From Bacteroidetes bacterium QS_8_68_15 (GTDB taxonomy: Bacteria; Bacteroidota; Rhodothermia; Rhodothermales; Salinibacteraceae): a DNA stretch of 10,275 nt. A program made the position numbers and the translations under genes. The DNA is taken from contig PXTR01000012.1 of NCBI GenBank assembly GCA_003023245.1, positions 1 through 10,275 of the forward strand, given 5' to 3'. The notes beneath the pieces are model-generated. The model ran no database searches. It saw nothing but the letters and a program-made list of their open reading frames with translations, and was not told where the DNA came from. Below are positions 6,177 to 10,275 of this stretch, piece by piece (the stretch's first letter is position 1; every line of letters starts with the position of its first letter).

Positions 6177-7857
6177 CGCAGGCGCCGGTGGTGTAGGCTT
6201 CGCGGAGCGCCTCGGTGGCGTTCTCGCGGAGGGCCTCGGGATCCTGGGCGGGGTCGCGCATCAGGGCCAGGCCCACGCTCACGCCGCCCTCGAGCGGGGC
6301 GCTGGCCTCGGCCAGTTCGTCTTTCAGGGCGACGGCCCAGCGTTCCGCCTCGGCGCTCCCGTAGGGGAGGAAGACGCCGTAGGTGATGAGCTCGCCGAAG
6401 CGCTCGACGCGCCCGCCGTCGCGGGGCGCGGCCTGGCGTAGACGGGCTTTGAGCGCTCGCTCGGCGGCGCGCATCTCGCCTTCGCCCTGGTCGGTGATCG
6501 TCTCGGCGCGGTTGAGGTAGACGAGCGCCAGCGCCATCTCGCGCCCGGCGTCGTGCGCGCGCGAGATCTCCTCGGCGACGATCTCGCGGCGGGGGCGCGG
6601 CCCGTCTTCGCGCGCCGATTCGTCGCGCCCCGATTCGTCGTGCGCCGCTGGTTCACGCGGCGGCGCGGCGGCGCGACCGTTGGCTGCGGGGGAGTCATCT
6701 TCTGCCGGAGCGTCTTTCGGAACGGAATGGGCGTCTGGAGCGGAATTCGCGGCCGAGGAAGCGGATGAAGGCGCTTCGGAAGAAGGAACGCTCGGAACGG
6801 TGCTACCGGAAGAGGGGGCGGCGAGCAGTTGGGAGAAGAGGCGAGCGAAGCGCTCGAGCAGAACGTCGGGCCCGGCGAGCGCCTCGTCGGGGCCGTCGAA
6901 CAGGAGAAAGTACGTCGTCGGGTCGTCGGGGAGAGGAACGGGGGCGAGCAGCACAGCCTCGGGCGCGTCGTCGGCCGTAGGGGGCTCGCGGTAGTAGCCC
7001 AGCAGCGTCGGGGCGAGGGCGTCGCTCCCCCCGTCGCGGCGGCCGACCGAGCGGCGCGTGACGGGCCGCCCGGCCGCTCGGGCGGAGAGCAGCGCCGTAT
7101 CGGTCGAAAACGTCGTGCGTGGAGCGTGAAGCGCAGGCGCTCCCGCCGCGGCGTCGGCGGCCGCGATGCGGTATTCGAGCGCCAGCTCTTCCTGCGCGAG
7201 CAGGCACGCCGCACGCGCGCCGACCGCCAGGCGCGCAGCGCGCACGAGAGCGGCCAGCGCCTCGTCCGTCGATGCCTCCTCCGTCGAGGTCTCGTCCGTC
7301 GGCGCGGCGCGAGCGGGGCGCGGCTCGGACGAGGAGGGAACGTCCTTGTCTTCGGAAGCGGGGTCCGAAGCCGTCTCCGCCGGTCGATCAGAGGAGGGCG
7401 CTTCGGCTTGCGAGGCCGGCGGCTGTTCGGCGAGAGCTTGTTCGGCGGCGGTCTCGCCGTCGGAGGAAGGGCCGGAGGCGACGTTCGGCGCTTCCTCTTC
7501 CTCTGGGGCTTCAGGTTCGCGGGCGGCTGCCTCCGGCTCTTCCGTTTCCGCTTCGGTTGCTCCGTCGCCGCCGGACGGCGCGGCTGTTTCTTCGGAAGGC
7601 GAAGCGTCTTGCGGTCGGTCACGCGGGCGAATGTCGGTGATGCCCAGCGCGCTCAGGTCATCGTCCTGCTCGGCCGCTTCCGCGGCGCGGTCGGCTTTGC
7701 GTTCCTCGCGGCGGCGGTCCTTCCGGCGTTGGCGCACCCACAGCCCGATGGCACAAAGCACCAGAACACCCGCTACCACGTACAGCAGCGATCGTCCGAT
7801 AGCCAGGCCGATACCGGCCGCCAGCGCAGCGAGAAGCACGAGCACGAGGCGAGCCAT
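6163..7857 (-). CDS. Membrane-anchored protein with GAF-like region and degenerate GGDEF-like domain
   Basis: I do not recognise a named family. With the ATG at 7857 the 564-residue protein has two membrane helices (about 3-20 and 24-42) and a basic stretch RQRRKDRRREERK (42-54). An acidic Ala/Glu/Pro/Ser linker spans 65-198. A globular region (199-345: LVRAARLAVGARAACLL, VLLAPVPLP, YFLLFDGPDEALAGPD) has a GAF-like pattern. A second Ser/Ala linker (346-418) leads to a C-terminal domain (421-564) whose blocks match a GGDEF fold. These are EEISRAHDAGREMALALVYLNR; RFGELITYGVFLP in place of RYGGDEFavlLP; GVSVGLAL; and EALRENATEALREAYTTG. The signature is lost, so cyclase activity is unlikely. The domain calls are my reading of patterns, not searches. 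The ATG was chosen because MARLVLVLL starts the first helix; an ATG at 7896 adds 13 unlikely residues. A good promoter lies 45 bases upstream. Confidence 0.8.
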   Translation of the reverse strand: MARLVLVLLAALAAGIGLAIGRSLLYVVAGVLVLCAIGLWVRQRRKDRRREERKADRAAEAAEQDDDLSALGITDIRPRDRPQDASPSEETAAPSGGDGATEAETEEPEAAAREPEAPEEEEAPNVASGPSSDGETAAEQALAEQPPASQAEAPSSDRPAETASDPASEDKDVPSSSEPRPARAAPTDETSTEEASTDEALAALVRAARLAVGARAACLLAQEELALEYRIAAADAAAGAPALHAPRTTFSTDTALLSARAAGRPVTRRSVGRRDGGSDALAPTLLGYYREPPTADDAPEAVLLAPVPLPDDPTTYFLLFDGPDEALAGPDVLLERFARLFSQLLAAPSSGSTVPSVPSSEAPSSASSAANSAPDAHSVPKDAPAEDDSPAANGRAAAPPREPAAHDESGRDESAREDGPRPRREIVAEEISRAHDAGREMALALVYLNRAETITDQGEGEMRAAERALKARLRQAAPRDGGRVERFGELITYGVFLPYGSAEAERWAVALKDELAEASAPLEGGVSVGLALMRDPAQDPEALRENATEALREAYTTGACAIVE

Positions 7858-7901
7858 GAAGGAGGCGGGGCGGAAAACGGGAAAAGAGGCGACCACCAGG
7901 C

Positions 7902-7930
7902 AAGGTATTCCCCCCGCCCGGTAATGTCAA
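7902..7930 (-). promoter_or_regulatory. Candidate promoter for the 6163-7857 gene
   Basis: On the minus strand a perfect TTGACA (7925-7930) lies 17 bases from TACCTT (7902-7907), followed by G. This fits the sigma-70 layout. It also fits the Bacteroidota pattern of TTG about 20 bases before TAnnTT(T)G. It would start transcription near 7895, giving a leader of about 38 bases before the ATG at 7857. It lies downstream of the tRNA terminator, as expected for an independent unit. Confidence 0.6.
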
Positions 7931-8012
7931 CGGCATGGCCCTGGGAGGCTCGCGATTGGTGCTGTGCCGCAACTCTCATCTCGGAGCGGAATCGACCCGA
8001 CGGGAGGGGAGC

Positions 8013-8051
8013 GCAAAAAACCCTTCCAGGTCTTCGAAACCTGGAAGGGTT
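8013..8051 (-). terminator. Intrinsic terminator of tRNA-Thr
   Basis: A perfect 13-bp stem (8019-8031 with 8039-8051) and a 7-base loop are followed on the minus strand by TTTTTT (8015-8020, overlapping the stem end). It lies 46 bases beyond the tRNA 3' end on the same strand. A second, smaller stem (AAGCAGC 8059-8065 with GCTGCTT 8078-8084) lies between the tRNA and the terminator and may be a processing structure. Confidence 0.9.
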
Positions 8052-8096
8052 ACGATGGAAGCAGCATCTGGCCCGAGGCTGCTTGCACGACAAAGG

Positions 8097-8169
8097 AGCC
8101 AGCGGCCGGACTCGAACCGGCGACCTGTCCCTTACGAGGGGACTGCTCTACCAACTGAGCTACGCTGGC
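8097..8169 (-). tRNA. tRNA-Thr (anticodon CGT)
   Basis: All four arms fold from 73 bases: acceptor GCCAGCG/CGCTGGC, D arm GCTC...GAGC, anticodon stem GTCCC/GGGAC around loop CTCGTAA, and T arm GCCGG-TTCGAGT-CCGGC. Loop positions 34-36 read CGT, which decodes ACG as threonine, the favoured Thr codon type in a high-GC genome. The discriminator base is U, as usual for tRNA-Thr in bacteria. The 3' CCA is not encoded (CCT follows) and must be added. It stands alone, with its own terminator at 8013-8051. Confidence 0.97.
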
Positions 8170-8173
8170 GGGG

Positions 8174-8200
8174 ATGTTGGTTTCTTGGTTGTTGGTTTTC
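8174..8200 (-). repeat. TTGG heptamer ladder upstream of tRNA-Thr
   Basis: On the plus strand, units TTCTTGG and TTGTTGG are tandem (8182-8195), flanked by ATGTTGG one base out of register on the left and a TTTTCTG variant on the right. In tRNA sense this is an A/C-rich block of CCAA units four bases from the 5' end. It has the same polarity as the other 5'-side ladders. Confidence 0.55.
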
Positions 8201-8278
8201 TGGGAATTTGTGGAAAGAACCCCACTACACGACAAAAATTTTCGGAGTGTCATTCTCGCCAGAGAGATCGTCATTCCC

Positions 8279-8294
8279 GCCCCCGATCGGGGGC
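8279..8294. repeat. 16-base perfect palindrome in GTCATTCC repeat cluster
   Basis: GCCCCCGA and TCGGGGGC form a perfect 16-base palindrome that follows a GTCATTCCC (8270-8278). Related GTCAT starts are at 8249 and 8300, all on the plus strand, so this looks like a pile-up of short repeat units rather than a single element. Confidence 0.65.
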
Positions 8295-8299
8295 CCTGT

Positions 8300-8378
8300 G
8301 TCATCCCCTTGCGGGGGAATCCAGCGCGGTTTATTTATTCGCTTGCCACTCTGGATTCCCAGTCAAGCTGGAAATGAC
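8300..8378. repeat. Composite inverted repeat, GTCAT...ATGAC ends (MITE/REP-like)
   Basis: The 79-base element starts with GTCAT and ends with ATGAC. Inside, GGAATCCAG (8316-8324) and CTGGATTCC (8351-8359) are perfect inverse complements separated by 26 bases. Each arm also folds on itself: CCCC-TTGC-GGGG on the left, CCAG...CTGG on the right. It is thus a pair of head-to-head palindromes, as in REP/BIME-type or dRS3-like repeats. No coding sequence or transposase is present. Confidence 0.7.
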
Positions 8379-8722
8379 TTCCCTGAATAGTCCCAAACAG
8401 GTGATTCGGACTATTTGCAGAGTAGAAGTCGATTTTTCTTGTCGCGTAGGGTGAGGAAGAACGGGCCGAGCGTTTCTTTGTGGAGCGACTCTAACGCAGC
8501 ATTTTCCCGAAAGGATTCTGAACGTACCCGTTCGGGGCCGTTCTCGTCAAGAGCAGAGCCGGTCGTGACCGGGCTCACGGTTCGACGCAGCGGTTTCTTG
8601 CGCCTTCTTCATGGCTTTCGCGAACGGGAACGAAGGAGACGGACCCGACCGCGGCCCGGTGCGTTGGGGCGCTTGAGGAGAGCGTCCCCGCACTCGCCGT
8701 CTTGCTTCGCCGCTGAACGCGC
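8379..8722. other. 344 bases before the ABC operon, no supported gene
   Basis: This stretch has lower GC than the genes. Two structures stand out. AATAGTCC (8386-8393) and GGACTATT (8408-8415) form a perfect 8-bp stem with a 14-base loop. GAGCCGGTC (8556-8564) and GACCGGGCTC (8567-8576) form a near-perfect stem with one extra base. Neither has a T-run. An Arg/Ser-rich reading frame ending at 8726 is not credible. The promoter of the ABC operon should lie here, but I could not fix it. Confidence 0.45.
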
Positions 8723-9466
8723 ATGATCGACCTCGACGGCGTTTCGAAACGCTTCGGCGAGACGCAGGCCGTCCGCGACGTGCGCCTCACCGCGCGCCGC
8801 GGCGAGACGACCGTGCTGATCGGCCCCAGCGGGTGCGGCAAGTCCACGCTCCTGCGCCTGATGATCGGGCTGATCGCCCCGGACGCCGGCGCGGTGCGTT
8901 TCGGGGGTAAGGCGCTTCCTCAAGAAACCGGCGGCGCGGCGCTACGCCGGGTGCGCCACCGGATGGGCTACGTCATCCAGGAAGGCGGCCTCTTTCCGCA
9001 CCTCACGGGCCGGGGCAACGTGGCGCTTTTGCCGCGCCACCTCGGCTGGAGCGACGAGCGCGTCGCCGAGCGCATCGCCGAGCTGTCCACGCTGGTGCAG
9101 CTTCCCGAGCGGCACCTCGCCGGCTACCCGCCCGAGCTGAGCGGCGGGCAGCGCCAGCGCGTCTCGCTGATGCGTGCCCTCGCCCTCGACCCCGATGTGC
9201 TGCTGCTCGACGAACCGCTCGGCGCGCTCGACCCGCTCATTCGCGCCGGGCTGCAAGAGGACCTGCGCAGCATTTTCCGCCGCCTGGAGAAAACCGTCGT
9301 CCTCGTCACCCACGACATGAACGAGGCCGGCTACTTCGGCGACCGCATCGTGCTGATGCGCCAGGGCCGACTGGTGCAGACGGGTTCCTTCGAAGACCTG
9401 ACCGACCGCCCGGCCAACGCGTTCGCCGAGCAGTTCGTCAACGCGCAGCGCAGCCTGATTTCGTGA
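8723..9466 (+). CDS. Osmoprotectant (glycine betaine/choline-type) ABC transporter ATPase
   Basis: ATP-hydrolysing subunit on the inner face of the membrane for uptake of a quaternary-amine osmolyte. All motifs are intact in 247 residues: Walker A GPSGCGKST (34-42), Q-loop VIQEGGLFPHLT (84-95), signature LSGGQ (139-143), Walker B VLLLDEP (159-165), D-loop GALD and switch histidine VTHD (195-198, His197). LGALDPLIRAGLQEDLRSIFRRLEKTVVLVTHDMNEA is the pattern of the OpuBA/OpuCA/OsmV group. Unlike OpuCA it ends soon after the ATPase domain and lacks C-terminal CBS domains, so it cannot bind c-di-AMP there. The substrate type is inferred from the binding protein that follows at 9634. ATG 8723 is preferred because MIDLDGVSKRFGETQAV is the normal family start. 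A heptamer ladder begins at its stop codon. Confidence 0.88.
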   Translation: MIDLDGVSKRFGETQAVRDVRLTARRGETTVLIGPSGCGKSTLLRLMIGLIAPDAGAVRFGGKALPQETGGAALRRVRHRMGYVIQEGGLFPHLTGRGNVALLPRHLGWSDERVAERIAELSTLVQLPERHLAGYPPELSGGQRQRVSLMRALALDPDVLLLDEPLGALDPLIRAGLQEDLRSIFRRLEKTVVLVTHDMNEAGYFGDRIVLMRQGRLVQTGSFEDLTDRPANAFAEQFVNAQRSLIS

Positions 9467-9509
9467 GTCGTTGTTAGTGGGTCGTTGTTCGTGAGTCGTT
9501 GTTCGTTTT
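9461..9509 (+). repeat. Seven-unit heptamer ladder across the ABC ATPase stop codon
   Basis: Seven consecutive 7-base units, consensus TCGTTGT with TCGTGAG and TAGTGGG variants, start inside the last serine codon. TCGTGAGTCGTTGTT recurs exactly 28 bases apart (9461 and 9489). The units supply stops in all three frames: TGA 9464, TAG 9475, TGA 9492. This is the clearest ladder in the window. Confidence 0.85.
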
Positions 9510-9554
9510 CGCCCGACTGCCGCTTTGCCAAATGAGACACGAACCACGACCCAG
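9477..9554 (+). repeat. Inverted ladder arms in the ATPase-binding protein gap
   Basis: The stretch 9477-9493 and the stretch 9538-9554 are inverse complements at 15 of 17 positions (core CACGAAC with GTTCGTG), separated by 44 bases. The right arm is in register with the left ladder (77 bases from 9461, eleven units). A large stem-loop could form between the two genes of the operon and lower expression of the second or stabilise the first. Confidence 0.6.
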
Positions 9555-9612
9555 CGAGCGCACGCGAGGGGCCTTGTGTCATGCCCTCCGTGGTGCGCAC
9601 GACCCAGCGAGC
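9545..9612 (+). repeat. 15-base direct repeat before the binding-protein gene
   Basis: CACGACCCAGCGAGC occurs exactly at 9545-9559 and 9598-9612, 53 bases apart. ACGAACCACGA also occurs at 9539 and 9624, the second time running into the ATG at 9634. In gene sense the block is A/C-rich on the whole. Confidence 0.65.
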
Positions 9613-9633
9613 AAAGCGAGTGGACGAACCACG

Positions 9634-10275
9634 ATGGTGCTCCTCTTGGTGCTCCTCGCGACCCCGGCCCAAGCGCAAGACACGACTCAGAGCGCAAAGG
9701 CCCCGCTCACTGTCGGGTCGAAGAAGTTTACCGAGAACGTCATCCTCGGCGCGATGGCGGCGCAGCTGGGGGAGGCGCGCGGCCTGGAGGCGACGCACCG
9801 CGCGCAACTGGGCGGGTCGCGCTTTCTGTGGGAGGCGCTGCGCGGCGGCGACATCGACGCCTATCCGGAGTACACCGGCACGCTCGTTCAGGAAATCCTC
9901 CCCGAGCGCGCCGGCCTGGACCGCAGCTCCACGCAGGAGGCCCTGCGTCAGGTCCTGCACGCCCGCGGCGTGCGCATGACCGCGCCGCTGGGCTTCAACA
10001 ACACCTACGCCCTGGGCATGAAGGAGGAGCGCGCCGCCGAGCTGGGCATCCGGGCCATCTCCGACCTGCGCGCGCATCCGAATCTGGACGTGGCCTTCAC
10101 CAACGAGTTCATGGACCGCGGCGACGGGTGGCCGGCTTTGAAGCGGGCCTACGACCTGCCTCAGTCCCCGCGCGGCGTGGACCACGACATCGCCTATCGC
10201 GGCCTGCGCTCCGGCGCGGTCGACGTGATCGACCTCTACTCCACCGACGCCGAGATCGACGCCTACGACCTGCGC
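9634..10275 (+). CDS. Osmoprotectant ABC transporter substrate-binding protein (OpuAC/OpuBC type), 3' end outside window
   Basis: Periplasmic or membrane-tethered protein that captures a betaine/choline-like osmolyte for the ATPase encoded upstream; 214 residues are visible. Residues 1-14 (MVLLLVLLATPAQA) look like a short signal peptide with an AQA cleavage site. They lack the usual basic residues, so the true start may lie upstream (in-frame TTG at 9574). The mature part shows the family hallmarks: VGSKKFTENVILGAMAAQL (27-45), LGG (59-61), GGDIDAYPEYTGTLVQEIL (71-89), FNNTYALGM (121-129), VAFTNEFM (153-160) and SGAVDVIDLYSTDAEI (193-208). The frame is still open at the right edge. A permease is expected next, or fused to its C-terminus as in many members of this transporter group. 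The 167-base gap after the ATPase is filled with repeats. Confidence 0.87.
   Translation, partial: MVLLLVLLATPAQAQDTTQSAKAPLTVGSKKFTENVILGAMAAQLGEARGLEATHRAQLGGSRFLWEALRGGDIDAYPEYTGTLVQEILPERAGLDRSSTQEALRQVLHARGVRMTAPLGFNNTYALGMKEERAAELGIRAISDLRAHPNLDVAFTNEFMDRGDGWPALKRAYDLPQSPRGVDHDIAYRGLRSGAVDVIDLYSTDAEIDAYDLR

Noticed and set aside
8249..8378. CRISPR array
   Set aside because: The repeated GTCAT units are short, unevenly spaced and palindromic; there are no equal spacers and no cas genes.
8097..8378. Integrated element using tRNA-Thr as attachment site
   Set aside because: No integrase and no duplicated tRNA 3' end was found within the window; only short palindromic repeats flank the tRNA.
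6829..8454. 541-codon plus-strand frame over the membrane protein gene, the terminator and the tRNA
   Set aside because: It runs through a tRNA gene and an intrinsic terminator on the other strand, and its sequence is repetitive antisense.
8415..8726. Small plus-strand frame whose stop overlaps the ABC ATPase start (ATGA)
   Set aside because: The overlap looks operon-like, but the product is Arg/Ser-rich with no motif, the start would be TTG, and the DNA lies in the repeat-bearing gap.
9461..9509. CRISPR or iteron-type origin
   Set aside because: Units are 7 bases with no spacers and each locus has a different unit; no replication protein or A/T-rich origin core is nearby.

Overview
The window looks like a chromosomal segment of a high-GC Bacteroidota-type bacterium, most likely of the Rhodothermota (Salinibacter/Rhodothermus) group. 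The reasons are: a short primary-type sigma factor with no region 1.1; a folP-cdaA gene pair, an arrangement typical of Bacteroidota; a bacterial GH3-family enzyme; no Shine-Dalgarno sequence in front of any of the eight genes; and one promoter that fits a TTG-N20-TAnnTTG pattern. The lineage is an inference from gene content and style, not from a search.

Layout. On the minus strand lie an rpoD-type sigma factor (198-1037) and, 451 bases upstream of it, a GH3-family adenylating enzyme (1489-3072). Diverging from GH3 on the plus strand are folP (dihydropteroate synthase, 3326-4321), cdaA (diadenylate cyclase, 4459-5280) and pcm (protein-L-isoaspartate methyltransferase, 5370-6098). Converging on pcm is a minus-strand gene of unknown function (6163-7857). 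It encodes a membrane-anchored protein with an acidic linker, a GAF-like region and what looks like a degenerate GGDEF domain. Upstream of it come its promoter (7902-7930), a strong intrinsic terminator (8013-8051) and tRNA-Thr(CGT) (8097-8169), all on the minus strand. A gene-free stretch of about 550 bases (8170-8722) carries palindromic GTCATTCC-type repeats. The window closes with an osmoprotectant (betaine/choline-type) ABC ATPase (8723-9466) and the first 214 residues of its substrate-binding protein, which runs off the right edge.

How the genes relate. folP and cdaA are probably co-transcribed: one supplies folate, the other makes cyclic di-AMP. The last two genes form an osmolyte uptake operon. 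The membrane protein resembles the front half of GdpP (two membrane helices, sensor-like domain, degenerate GGDEF) without the phosphodiesterase part, and it sits close to cdaA; a link to nucleotide signalling is only a hypothesis.

The most striking pattern is in the intergenic DNA. Nearly every gene boundary carries a short ladder of degenerate 7-base units (8-base before cdaA). Each boundary has its own unit sequence. The ladders often begin inside the last codons and contain the stop codon. In the sense of the gene, 3' ladders are G/T- or purine-rich and 5' ladders are A/C- or pyrimidine-rich, so one intergenic region tends to hold two ladders that are inverse complements. This resembles the heptanucleotide repeats of heterocystous cyanobacteria in form, but its link to stop codons and gene polarity is the observation here that most deserves a genome-wide test.
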